Below, piece by piece: positions 1 to 7,468 of a DNA stretch of 13,231 nucleotides; the stretch's first letter is position 1, and each line of letters begins with the position of its first letter. Location of the stretch: the NCBI GenBank assembly GCA_025352185.1, contig JANXTV010000335.1:1-13231 (forward strand), read 5' to 3'. Under the pieces are notes generated by a model. That model searched no databases. It was not told where the DNA came from and worked only from the letters and a program-made list of their open reading frames with translations. The position numbers and the translations under genes are program-made. This DNA comes from Oligoflexia bacterium. Lineage in GTDB: Bacteria > Bdellovibrionota > UBA1018.

Positions 1-92
1 GACGAGTTTAGGCCCGTGGGTCTATCGTGCGGAAACTGCGGCCCTTTTTGCCGCTAGCTTGGTCGCTGCCTCTATGCGATAAAAATAGCGAG

Positions 93-827
93 ATGGATCC
101 AGAAATCAGGTTCAAACCCCTAACGGATGGCCTCGGCTTCCACCCTTTCGAGGACGGGCTTCCGTACGCTCCCGCGAACGCCCCTAAAAAATCATCGGGC
201 ACGGGAGCGACGGCCGCGGGACGACCACAGTTTGCGTATCCAACGCAAAAATCAGTGACTCCCCCCCAGTATAATGCGCCCGGAAGCTCGCCGACTTATT
301 CGAGTCCCCTTCCGAGCAGTCCGGTGGATGCAACCGCAGAAAAAATCCGGCGTGAACTCGAATCGATTCAGCTGCAGCGCCTCGATCAAGCTCGCGCAAT
401 GGCCGAACGCGCGAAAGCGCCACTCGAGGTGACCTACGGTCTGGGTTATTCGCTCGTCCGCGTCTTCGCATTCTTACTCGATTCGGCTTTTAACTTAAGC
501 ATTTGCGCATCGATTCTTTCGTCGGCCCTCCTCTCGACCGAAGTGGATAACTTTAAATCGATTACGGACCCCGCTCTCATTACGGTAGGCGTATTTTTAT
601 TCCTCTGTAATTGGGCTCTGCTCGCCGCGCAGGAAGTCGCGTTTGGAACCACGATTGGTAAGCGAATTTTTGGGCTGAAACTCGACGGCACGGGCGTCGA
701 ATGCCTTATTCGTTCGCTCCTCTTTCTCCCGTCGATTCTCGTCGGGGGACTGGGCATTTTCATCGCCGTTTTTGATTCAAAAAAGCGTTGCTGGCACGAC
801 CGCATTACACTCATTCAACCGACATGA
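93..827 (+). CDS. RDD family membrane protein
   Basis: This 244-residue protein has an N-terminal soluble part and a C-terminal RDD domain. Residues 1-30 carry a conserved-looking stretch (FKPLTDGLGFHPF). A low-complexity linker rich in Pro, Ser, Thr and Ala follows, then a short charged helix near residues 85-115 (EKIRRELESIQLQRL). The RDD domain spans about 119-242: the first helix holds RVFAFLLD with its Arg and Asp, a second helix is near 165-185, the conserved GTTIGKRIFGLKL segment follows, and RCWHDRI closes the domain. RDD proteins sit in the inner membrane; their function is poorly defined, with transport proposed for some. A GTG at 27 would add 22 residues, but I prefer the ATG at 93 because the conserved motif begins just after it; neither start has a strong ribosome binding site. 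The TGA overlaps the start of rfaE2 (ATGA), implying translational coupling. Bases 1-92 hold no other supportable feature. Confidence 0.85.
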   Translation: MDPEIRFKPLTDGLGFHPFEDGLPYAPANAPKKSSGTGATAAGRPQFAYPTQKSVTPPQYNAPGSSPTYSSPLPSSPVDATAEKIRRELESIQLQRLDQARAMAERAKAPLEVTYGLGYSLVRVFAFLLDSAFNLSICASILSSALLSTEVDNFKSITDPALITVGVFLFLCNWALLAAQEVAFGTTIGKRIFGLKLDGTGVECLIRSLLFLPSILVGGLGIFIAVFDSKKRCWHDRITLIQPT

Positions 828-1306
828 AGCCGCGAGATCCGCTCTCTAAGGTGAAGAAGCCGGACGCCTTAAAGCGGATCCTCGGCCGAACCCGCGGGAC
901 GAAACGCAAAGTCGTATTCACCAACGGTGTGTTCGATATCCTCCACCGCGGGCACGTCACCTATTTAAATAATGCCCGTAAACTCGGCTCGATTCTCGTC
1001 GTGGCGTTAAACGAAGACGATTCGGTAAAAAAACTAAAAGGTCCGACCCGTCCCGTAAATCGACTTTCGGATCGAATGCTCACTCTCGCCGGCCTCGAAT
1101 GCGTCGACTACGTAACGTGGTTCGGGGAAGAAACTCCGCTCGAGATCATTCGGTTACTTAAACCGAACGTCCTCGTAAAAGGCGGCGACTATAAAGTCGG
1201 GCAGATCGTCGGGGTCGATGATGTGCTCGCAAATGGCGGACTCGTAAAGGCGCTCCCTTTCGTCGACGGCTATTCTACGACTTCCCTCATTCAGCGTCTT
1301 AAATAG
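824..1306 (+). CDS. rfaE2: D-glycero-beta-D-manno-heptose 1-phosphate adenylyltransferase
   Basis: This 160-residue cytidylyltransferase-family enzyme transfers AMP from ATP to heptose 1-phosphate, giving ADP-heptose for the LPS inner core. Sequence support is strong: TNGVFDILHRGH (residues 33-44) holds the HxGH nucleotide-binding motif, NRLSDR lies at 79-84, VKGGDY at 118-123, and GYSTTSLI near 149-156 is the second nucleotide-binding motif. There is no fused ribokinase-type domain, so this is the stand-alone form rather than the bifunctional HldE; the kinase must be encoded elsewhere. Length fits stand-alone members. The start is set by the ATGA overlap with the RDD gene; an in-frame TTG at 788 lies inside that gene and is less likely. 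The coupling suggests co-expression with the RDD protein, though no functional link is evident. Confidence 0.93.
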   Translation: MKPRDPLSKVKKPDALKRILGRTRGTKRKVVFTNGVFDILHRGHVTYLNNARKLGSILVVALNEDDSVKKLKGPTRPVNRLSDRMLTLAGLECVDYVTWFGEETPLEIIRLLKPNVLVKGGDYKVGQIVGVDDVLANGGLVKALPFVDGYSTTSLIQRLK

Positions 1307-1415
1307 AGTCGTTTCGTCATCCGTTTGACGGTGCTTCCGTAAACGCGTGGTAAATCCTGCCTCTTTTACCGAGACCGCCGAACGAGGAAACTAGAGACAG
1401 GGAGTCGAGTCACGC

Positions 1416-1844
1416 ATGGCGGCGAACGGGGTTAACGCTCGAAATAGCATGAACGAAGAACAGCGCTACTCGCAATACGTCGAGGAGCGAAAAAATGAGC
1501 ACGAGAAAAAACTCCACGAACTCCAAGAGTCCCAGAACGAAGAACTCACTTCGATGGTAGGCCGGTATAAGCACGAGAAAGAAGGAATCGAGAAGTCGTT
1601 TAATGTCTCGATCTCCGAAGAGAGTAAACAGCAGTCGGAACGGCTCGAAGACCTGCGACGGAACCATAATCAAGAATACGCGAACGAGAAAAAGAAGCTC
1701 GATGGTGAGTTTGAAAAACTCGCCTCCCGCGAGCGCGTGCGTATCGAAAACTATCAGCGTAAACAGGATGAAAACATCTCAAAACTCCACGAGCGCTACC
1801 AGGTCGCCCAGGAAGAGATGAAGAAACAAAACGGCGAGGCTTAG
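1416..1844 (+). CDS. Small charged coiled-coil protein of unknown function
   Basis: The 142-residue product is almost entirely Glu, Lys, Arg, Gln, Asn and Ser with regularly spaced Leu, Ile and Val. This predicts one long coiled coil from about residue 12 to 138, with no Cys or Trp. There is no signal peptide or membrane segment, so it should be cytoplasmic. A GGGAG sits about 11 bases before the ATG, slightly long spacing; an internal ATG at 1449 is an alternative start. The 109-bp gap upstream contains TTGACG at 1325-1330 and TGGTAAATC at 1348-1356, a weak possible promoter with over-long spacing. It is convergent with the membrane protein gene that ends 27 bp downstream. I recognise no family; a structural or scaffold role is only a guess from the composition. 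Confidence 0.7.
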   Translation: MAANGVNARNSMNEEQRYSQYVEERKNEHEKKLHELQESQNEELTSMVGRYKHEKEGIEKSFNVSISEESKQQSERLEDLRRNHNQEYANEKKKLDGEFEKLASRERVRIENYQRKQDENISKLHERYQVAQEEMKKQNGEA

Positions 1845-1870
1845 CTTAAACGCGTCTAAATTACCGGCGC

Positions 1871-2425
1871 TTATTCTCGCGCACGGCCGCAAAGAATGCG
1901 GTCGTAGATCTTCAGCGTGCTCAGCGAAAATCCGAAAACGAGAAGCACGAAAAACGCCGCGCCCTTCGGAATATCGAGTTCGCGGATATTCTGGAACGAG
2001 TTCACGAAAAGATTATTAATGAACACCCAGCTGAAGGTTCCCCACATAAATCCGCACGCCAAGAGAGCCGAGAGTTTGTTCCATTTAACGAAGTGAGAAT
2101 ACACCATGCCGAGGACGGCGCAGATCGCGGAATGTACGATCGTACCAATGACAATTGCCGGGGTTAGGCCGTAGGTGAGGGCGTCGTTTTTAAGAATGGG
2201 AGCGGCTGGAATTTTAAACGGATACCAAAATTCGTAACCACCCGCTTTTGCGAGAAAGGCCGCAAACACTAAGGCGATGAGCCCGGCGGTGATACCGGCA
2301 AGGGCTCCCGCGATCGTTCTCGGCAGGTCGAAGACCAGCCAGAGAGCGACTAAGTCCATCTCTCCTTCTTCATGCGGAGTGGAAAGGGATGATGCCGACT
2401 TTGATGGAGAGGATTGAATTGCCAT
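1871..2425 (-). CDS. Four-helix integral membrane protein, unknown function
   Basis: The 184-residue product has four predicted transmembrane helices, at about residues 37-60, 88-112, 118-141 and 154-172, and a short cytoplasmic-looking tail rich in Arg and Lys (KIYDRILCGRARE). The first 25 residues are Ser-rich and poorly conserved in character. The start is uncertain. ATG at 2425 lacks a ribosome binding site. ATG at 2446 would add seven residues. ATG at 2359 is preceded by GAAGGAGAG, but with only two bases of spacing. The upstream TTG at 2476 is unlikely. The gene is divergent from the amidohydrolase-fold gene at 2542. The overall look resembles conserved hypothetical YagU-like or DUF-type inner-membrane proteins, but I cannot assign a family. 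Confidence 0.72.
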   Translation of the reverse strand: MAIQSSPSKSASSLSTPHEEGEMDLVALWLVFDLPRTIAGALAGITAGLIALVFAAFLAKAGGYEFWYPFKIPAAPILKNDALTYGLTPAIVIGTIVHSAICAVLGMVYSHFVKWNKLSALLACGFMWGTFSWVFINNLFVNSFQNIRELDIPKGAAFFVLLVFGFSLSTLKIYDRILCGRARE

Positions 2426-2507
2426 AAGCGTATTCGAGCATAACATGAGAATTCTCGATTTAAATAGCGCCTTCAAAAGAGCTTAAAATAATGCAACGCA
2501 TGAACTA

Positions 2508-2522
2508 GCTAAAAACTTTAGC
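2508..2522. repeat. Perfect 6-bp inverted repeat in divergent promoter region
   Basis: GCTAAA and TTTAGC flank a 3-base centre, 20 bp upstream of the ATG at 2542. It lies between two divergent genes, so it could be an operator half-site pair or a small hairpin in the leader. No T-run follows, so it is not a terminator. No convincing -35/-10 pair was seen on either strand in the 116-bp gap, and the ATG at 2542 has no Shine-Dalgarno sequence. Confidence 0.3.
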
Positions 2523-2541
2523 GTTTCGTACACTCTCGAAT

Positions 2542-3459
2542 ATGACCGTGATCGATTTCCAAACCCAGCTCTGGCCTGCGCGAGTCACGGGCACCCTTCC
2601 GGCCCCGGTGAAGAAGTGGGGTAAGTTTTGGGCGACCCCACTTTCCCGTACCCTCCATGAAATTCAGCCGTGGATTCGCTTTTTACCCCCCATCGGTCGG
2701 ACGGTCATTCAGGAGCTGGGGGCACTCGCGCCGCTTTCCCACCTGCTATTTGAATCTTCGCTCGGCGATCTTCTCGAATCCGTCGAACGAAACCAAATCG
2801 ATCGTTGTGTCATTGTTTCGGATCCCGGAAAGATCGAAAACTCTGAACTCCTGCGCTTCGCTAAGGAAGACTCGCGCCTCATCCCGGCGATCCGAATTTC
2901 CCCGAACAGTGATGTGAAAGCCGAGATCGAAGCCGCCCACGCGGATAACACTCGCATCCTCCAAATTCACAGTGCCGCCGACGGACTCGACCCGGACACG
3001 GACTTTTATCACGCCCAGATCGAAACGGCGTCTCGCCTCGGCTGGATCATTATCGTCCAAACGGGCGTTCCGAAAACTCATCTCGTCTACCGAAAGCCCG
3101 AGAATGGAGCGATCGAGCGGTTCGAAAATTGGTTTAAGAATTGGCCTAAAGCGAATTTCGTCATCGCACGAATGAATTTCGACCAACCCGAGCTCGCCAT
3201 GGATTTCGCCGAACGTTACGCAAACCTCTACTTAGAGACTTCCTGGCAGCCCACCGAAACGATCGCCGAAGCCGTCCGCCGAATTGGTTCCGACCGAATT
3301 CTATTCGGTTCCGACTGGCCGATACTTGGAAATAATCAGCGAGTCGGAATTCTTCGCATTCGCGACGCCATGGAATCCCAGATGATCAGCGTGGCGGACG
3401 GTGAGAAAATTCTCGGAAAAAATGCGGAAGCGCTCATCGACCGGAGTTTCCAACCATGA
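2542..3459 (+). CDS. Amidohydrolase-fold protein lacking metal-binding histidines
   Basis: The 305-residue protein has the layout of the amidohydrolase_2 (ACMSD-like) TIM-barrel family: strand 1 VIDFQTQLWP (3-12), a mid-region RILQIHSAADGLDP (138-151), strand 5 WIIIVQTGVP (168-177), strand 6 FVIARMNFDQP (206-216), and strand 8 RILFGSDWP (252-260). The family normally has HxH on strand 1, His on strand 5, His on strand 6 and Asp on strand 8 as metal ligands. Here the positions read Q7-x-Q9, Q173, R210 and D258, so only the Asp remains. It is therefore probably not a standard metal-dependent hydrolase; a binding or regulatory role is inferred. The reading frame is intact and full-length, so this is not an ordinary decaying pseudogene. 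The creatininase-fold gene starts 28 bp downstream, suggesting an operon. Confidence 0.82.
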   Translation: MTVIDFQTQLWPARVTGTLPAPVKKWGKFWATPLSRTLHEIQPWIRFLPPIGRTVIQELGALAPLSHLLFESSLGDLLESVERNQIDRCVIVSDPGKIENSELLRFAKEDSRLIPAIRISPNSDVKAEIEAAHADNTRILQIHSAADGLDPDTDFYHAQIETASRLGWIIIVQTGVPKTHLVYRKPENGAIERFENWFKNWPKANFVIARMNFDQPELAMDFAERYANLYLETSWQPTETIAEAVRRIGSDRILFGSDWPILGNNQRVGILRIRDAMESQMISVADGEKILGKNAEALIDRSFQP

Positions 3460-3487
3460 AAAGTGTGCATTCGGAATGGGTGGAGCG

Positions 3488-4411
3488 ATGAGGAAAATCG
3501 AGGAACTGCGCGCGGCCGAACTGAAGTCTTTCCCTCGGGATCGCACGGTAATTTTTATCCCCGTTGGTCCGATCGAAGATCACGGCGATGCACTCCCCAT
3601 CGGACTCGACCTTTTTGAAGCCGATGCCGTATGCTCGGCGACCGCCGAACTTCTCGAAAAAGAAGGCTGGACCACGCTTTCCCTTCCTCGCGCCGCGCTC
3701 GGAATCGATTCTAACACTTCGGGAATAGCCCTGAGAGTCCGGCCCCACGTCCTTCGCGATTACTTAGTCGATATCTGTGATTCGCTGACGAAGGCTGGAT
3801 TTCGACATTTTATCGCGGTTTCTGGAAGTCCGGGCACGCGGCAGCTCACCGCGATCGAAGAGGCCGGACTTTTCCTCCGTAAACGACATTCCCGATTCGG
3901 CATGTTTAAGCACGCGAGTACGCCCGTCCTCATTTCCGGAAGTTCCGTCGCGATCGACCCCGAAGAGAAATCGGTTTCGGCGATCTTTACGTCGCCGCCC
4001 GAACATGGAGGAAGCCGTGACGCCTCGGTAGCGCTCGCCGTTTCGCCTACACTCGTCGATCAACCTCTACTCGGATCCCTCATTCCGATTGCCCGCGAAG
4101 GATCCACGTTCGCACGGTGGCGCGAATGGAAAAGGGGAGTCATGCAGGGTTACTGGGGAGATCCGAAAACGGCGAACGTGGGGAAGGGGAGCGAACGGAT
4201 CCAAGAAAAGGCCCGGACGATCGCAATTAAATTTCGGGCCGGTATCGAAGGCGGAAAATCTCACCAGATTTTTAAATCTTGGTACTCGCTCTTCCCAACG
4301 AATCAGAGTCTTTTCCGAATTTGGCTCCTCGTCGTCTGCCTCGTGATCCTGCTCGGGGGATGGACGTTCTACTCTCTCCAAGGATTTATGGCGGGAGCGA
4401 ACTTTAACTAA
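3488..4411 (+). CDS. Creatininase-family-like protein with C-terminal membrane anchor
   Basis: The 307-residue product matches the creatininase fold. PVGPIEDHGDALPIGLD (25-41) corresponds to the metal-binding ExHG plus Asp region, with E30, H32 and D41 retained. The usual NGHGGN motif appears as SGSPGT (112-117), losing its His and Asn. The usual HAGExETS motif appears as HGGSRDAS (173-180), keeping the His but replacing the first Glu by Ser. The GxWGDPxxAxxxKG segment (221-234) is conserved. One hydrophobic helix (about 277-298) near the C terminus should anchor the domain to the inner membrane, an unusual addition for creatininases. Activity is therefore doubtful. ATG at 3488 was chosen because family homology begins there; GGTGGAG precedes it at short spacing, and ATG at 3476 is an alternative. 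It follows the amidohydrolase-fold gene and converges on the next gene, 8 bp away. Confidence 0.82.
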   Translation: MRKIEELRAAELKSFPRDRTVIFIPVGPIEDHGDALPIGLDLFEADAVCSATAELLEKEGWTTLSLPRAALGIDSNTSGIALRVRPHVLRDYLVDICDSLTKAGFRHFIAVSGSPGTRQLTAIEEAGLFLRKRHSRFGMFKHASTPVLISGSSVAIDPEEKSVSAIFTSPPEHGGSRDASVALAVSPTLVDQPLLGSLIPIAREGSTFARWREWKRGVMQGYWGDPKTANVGKGSERIQEKARTIAIKFRAGIEGGKSHQIFKSWYSLFPTNQSLFRIWLLVVCLVILLGGWTFYSLQGFMAGANFN

Positions 4412-4419
4412 CGAGGGAC

Positions 4420-4926
4420 TTAGAGTTTCTTCGGGGCGAGTTTGAAGATGTTATTCGAGTCGTCGGTTCCGAGGAGATGGTCGGCCAGAACCGGGCCTTC
4501 GGCGCTCTCCTTATCGAACCGAACGCCCTGGCTGACCGGAATCGTAATGAGGAGTCCATCGGAATGGGCCGTGAGAATGACCGTGGTGTTATCGGCCCCG
4601 AACGCGCACTCGACTCTCCGTTTTCCGGTCGCCTTACAAATGGAGGAAGCCTTAGCGTTCGTCGTTTCGTCGTTCCGAATATTCCGGAGGGTCGCATTCC
4701 ACTTTCCGGTGAGGAGGCCACTCGTGTTCGTCAGGGTAAAATCAGTCCGGGTAATCATTTGGAGCGTTTTATCCTCGAGGGCTTGTTTCGAGTAAACCCG
4801 CTTGAAAGCGATCGACTCCCCTTTATTCGGGACTATCCGTACGACCGGTTTAGCCATCACCGCGAAGGAGGCGGGAGCGAGGGTCGCGAAAAGGGCAATG
4901 AGGAGTGAAAGGGACTGACGGGACAT
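4420..4926 (-). CDS. Small secreted protein of unknown function
   Basis: This 168-residue protein begins with a classical signal peptide: MSRQ, then a hydrophobic core LSLLIALFATLAPA, with likely cleavage after residue 22 (SFA) or 25 (VMA). The mature part looks beta-rich and holds only two cysteines, C97 and C107, which probably form a disulfide, consistent with a periplasmic or extracellular location. No lipobox is present. A strong GGAGGA lies eight bases before the ATG, and a good sigma70-like promoter lies about 27 bp upstream of the start, so it is likely a single-gene unit and well expressed. I recognise no family. Confidence 0.8.
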   Translation of the reverse strand: MSRQSLSLLIALFATLAPASFAVMAKPVVRIVPNKGESIAFKRVYSKQALEDKTLQMITRTDFTLTNTSGLLTGKWNATLRNIRNDETTNAKASSICKATGKRRVECAFGADNTTVILTAHSDGLLITIPVSQGVRFDKESAEGPVLADHLLGTDDSNNIFKLAPKKL

Positions 4927-4952
4927 GGGTGAATTCCTCCAAAGGAGCCCCC

Positions 4953-4981
4953 TTTTTACCTAAGTAGACTCTTTTAGTCAA
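4953..4981 (-). promoter_or_regulatory. Sigma70-like promoter for the secreted protein gene
   Basis: Read on the minus strand, TTGACT (4976-4981, 5 of 6 consensus) is followed by a 17-base spacer and TAAAAA (4953-4958, 4 of 6). The start of transcription would fall near 4946, giving a leader of about 20 bases that contains the GGAGGA ribosome binding site. Confidence 0.6.
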
Positions 4982-5075
4982 GTATTCGGATCTCGTCCGT
5001 TTCGTTTTTTGGAATGCTGGTTATCCCTCTGAAATATAAGGGTAATTACACCCCCGTGCGGACGATAAAGCCGGA

Positions 5076-5873
5076 TCAAGCGACGGGCTTAGGCTGCTTG
5101 AAATAGATTTCCCGGTGAATCGATTCTTTTTCGACTCCGCGCTCGGCGAGGAGGGCTTTCACTTCATCGATCATCTGGCCGGCTCCGCAGAGGTAATACT
5201 CCGTTTCCCGCCACGGATAACCGTCCCCGAGGGATCGCAGGTAATCGGTCACGCGCCCCTTAAATCCGGGCCAGGCTCCTTTTGGTTGGGAGACGCACGG
5301 AACCCACTTCGACTGGAAGCGGTTCCCACCCATCGCGCCGAATTCCCGGTTCGAAATTTCCGCCTCGTAAAGCAGTTCTTCTTCATCCCGGATGCCGAGT
5401 AGGCAGAGTGCACTCATCGGCAGGTTTAACTGAAACTCTTTCGAAAGCATCATCGAACGAAACGGAGCGATTCCCGTCCCGGTCGCGATAAAGCAGACGC
5501 CCCGATTCGTCGGCGTGACGTAGGTAAAATCCCCGTAGGGAGCATAACCGCGAAACGTATCCCCCGCGCGGAGACGATTTAAATAGTTGGAACCCGGTCC
5601 GCCGTCGACGACTTTAATGCAAAGTTCGACCGGCCGTTTCTCGGGTTCGGATGCAATCGAATACGCCCGACGTAAATCCCGTCCATTCGGACCGGCGCCC
5701 GGTACGATGACGCTAATATACTGGCCCGCTTCAAAATGAAACGGTTCGGTCGGAGACGGTTTTGCGGGATCTGCCGATGGAATAGGCTCAGAATCGAAGC
5801 CGAGTTCAAAAACCGTCGGGGTGATCATGCGATGAAATTTTACGGTACAGAGGTACTGAGTGACTGCTGCCAT
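5076..5873 (-). CDS. Ferredoxin-NADP reductase-type FAD/NAD(P) oxidoreductase
   Basis: This 265-residue flavoprotein transfers electrons between NAD(P)H and an unknown partner. The FAD-binding domain (1-120) has RRAYS (68-72, the RxYS flavin motif) and GPGSNYL (92-98). The NAD(P) domain has GTGIAPF (132-138) and CGAGQM (229-234), and the chain ends with the aromatic EIYF (255-258) followed by a short Pro/Lys tail. No ferredoxin [2Fe-2S] domain is attached, so an external partner is expected. A Pro/Ser insertion at about 29-44 is slightly unusual. It lies 26 bp after the FecR-domain gene and is probably the third gene of its operon. GGTGGGG before the ATG is a weak ribosome binding site. NADP versus NAD preference and the physiological partner cannot be told from sequence. 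Confidence 0.88.
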   Translation of the reverse strand: MAAVTQYLCTVKFHRMITPTVFELGFDSEPIPSADPAKPSPTEPFHFEAGQYISVIVPGAGPNGRDLRRAYSIASEPEKRPVELCIKVVDGGPGSNYLNRLRAGDTFRGYAPYGDFTYVTPTNRGVCFIATGTGIAPFRSMMLSKEFQLNLPMSALCLLGIRDEEELLYEAEISNREFGAMGGNRFQSKWVPCVSQPKGAWPGFKGRVTDYLRSLGDGYPWRETEYYLCGAGQMIDEVKALLAERGVEKESIHREIYFKQPKPVA

Positions 5874-5899
5874 AGCCCCACCAACCTAGCGGAAAACGG

Positions 5900-7444
5900 C
5901 TACGGAGTCACGGTCATCTTAAAGCCGGCTAACGGTGGACTCTTCATGGCGCCCGTTACGGCGCGCACTCTCCAGAAATAGTCGGCGGGCTTGAGATTCT
6001 TAAAGATCAAAAAGTTATCCGCCTGTTTAACCGGAACGCGCTTCAGTATCGACTTAAATTCCGCGTCACTCGCGACTTCGAATTCATAGGATTCCGTGAA
6101 AGTCGTGCGCTGCCAGGAAAAGAGAATTCCTTTTTGCTTCACAACTTCTGGATCAGAAATCGAAACAACCGCTCCGTTCGCGGGTAACGTCTGAGCGGGC
6201 GAATTAAAGTTAAAGAGGAAGTTTTCCTTTTTCGAAGTAGCGGCGTAGCCATTCGGGAAGTCCGCATGGATCTGATAACTAATCGGATCCGTGTAAACCT
6301 TCCCCTTCGGAAACGCGTACTTCGTACCCTTCACGCTTTCGTTTACGAGGGATTTACCGGCCCGATCCTGGACGAGGACTCGGTAATTTTCGACGCCCGG
6401 CACGGCCTTCCACCGAAGAATGACATCAAAATCCTTCAGTCGCTTACCGGTGTACTTATTCGAGTCGACGGCTTCCCCACCTACGAGGGGTGCCTCGATT
6501 TCGATTCCTTCGTATTCACCCTGAACAGTGAAGCTGTTTCGGATTCCGCGACCGATCCGCTTTCCATCCGGATTCAGAAGTTCGATTTGATATTTACCGG
6601 GCTTCTCGAAATTAGCGAGGAGACCGCCACGCCCGCCATTCGCCTTCACCGTCTTCCGAAGGACTTCTTTTCCATCGGAGTTCCGGAGGAGCATCATCAC
6701 TTCTAAACCCGGCGACCGGGGCGATTCAAAAATAAGCGCCTGCTTCAGCGGGGGGGCTTGGTTAACCGGGATTGTAAAAATCTGATCCGGGGTCGGTTGG
6801 GTAATCTTAATTTCCGACGTCTTGATTCCGTCGGGAGTCGGACTCGGAGAGGGTGACGGTTCTACCGAAGGAGTAGGAGAAGGCGTCGGAGAGGGTGACG
6901 GAATCGGAACTGGGGACGGGACCGGAACCGGTGTCGAGGGAGCGACGGGGGTCGGCGGAGCTTTCGGGACGACCTGCCCGCCGCGTCTCACGACGAGCTT
7001 CGGTCGAGACATATCGCCTTTTACGTTACCCGCGACGATGTCGACGAGGACCTTACGCTGGATTCCCGTCACGCCCGCTTCTTTTTCAAATGAAAGACGA
7101 ATGAGCGATCCCGGTTCAAGCTCTAGAGTCGATCCGTCGAACAACTCGATCGTCGAACGGTCATTCGGCCCGGTCATTACGGTATCTTCGTTAAAAAGAT
7201 CGGCATTCGTCTGCGCATCGAGGAATTCAAGGGAATCTTTCGGTTGTCGTTTTAGCTGGCCCGTAACGGCCTTTACGACACCGACCTTATCGCCCTCTTG
7301 GGAGGTGAGCCCAAAGAGGAGGGATTTAAGCGAACCGCCGGTCAGGTACACCCCGACCGTTCCGAGGAGTAAGATCACTAACGCGATAATTCCAATTAGC
7401 TTTCCCCTGCTACTACCGCCGTCGACCGAGTTTTGATCGTCCAT
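5900..7444 (-). CDS. FecR-domain envelope protein with N-terminal anchor and Fn3-like C-terminus
   Basis: The 514-residue protein has a short Asp/Ser-rich cytoplasmic N-terminus, one transmembrane helix at 16-37, and a FecR-like domain at about 56-145 (recognisable pieces: LFNEDTVMTGPNDRSTIELFDGSTLELEPGS region, VDIVAGNVKG). A Pro/Ser/Thr/Val linker at 159-206 follows, then two or more beta-sandwich, Fn3-like repeats. The last two repeats begin near ILRWKAVPGVENYRV and LFSWQRTTFTESYEF, each with the W...Y pattern; the final one ends YFWRVRAV. Topology puts most of the chain in the periplasm. FecR domains sense or relay signals at the envelope, but here there is no TonB receptor or ECF sigma gene nearby. 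TAAGGA sits about seven bases before the ATG. It lies 24 bp after the PP2C phosphatase gene, suggesting co-expression with that sensor. Confidence 0.82.
   Translation of the reverse strand: MDDQNSVDGGSSRGKLIGIIALVILLLGTVGVYLTGGSLKSLLFGLTSQEGDKVGVVKAVTGQLKRQPKDSLEFLDAQTNADLFNEDTVMTGPNDRSTIELFDGSTLELEPGSLIRLSFEKEAGVTGIQRKVLVDIVAGNVKGDMSRPKLVVRRGGQVVPKAPPTPVAPSTPVPVPSPVPIPSPSPTPSPTPSVEPSPSPSPTPDGIKTSEIKITQPTPDQIFTIPVNQAPPLKQALIFESPRSPGLEVMMLLRNSDGKEVLRKTVKANGGRGGLLANFEKPGKYQIELLNPDGKRIGRGIRNSFTVQGEYEGIEIEAPLVGGEAVDSNKYTGKRLKDFDVILRWKAVPGVENYRVLVQDRAGKSLVNESVKGTKYAFPKGKVYTDPISYQIHADFPNGYAATSKKENFLFNFNSPAQTLPANGAVVSISDPEVVKQKGILFSWQRTTFTESYEFEVASDAEFKSILKRVPVKQADNFLIFKNLKPADYFWRVRAVTGAMKSPPLAGFKMTVTP
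6844..6901. repeat. 16-bp direct repeat inside the Pro/Ser linker
   Basis: TCGGAGAGGGTGACGG occurs at 6844-6859 and again at 6886-6901, a 42-bp (14-codon) period, within the Pro/Ser/Thr-rich linker of the FecR-domain gene. It keeps the reading frame, so the linker could change length by recombination or slippage without a frameshift. Confidence 0.7.
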
Positions 7445-7468
7445 TACTTTTCCTTACGGAGTTCGTCC

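Noticed and set aside
5020..5075. Possible terminator hairpin after the oxidoreductase gene
   Set aside because: Only 4-bp stems could be formed and no T-run follows on the relevant strand.
6822..7436. Plus-strand 204-residue ORF rich in Gly, Glu, Asp and Thr
   Set aside because: It is the complement of the Pro/Ser linker and FecR region; low complexity and no ribosome binding site, while the minus-strand frame has recognisable domains.
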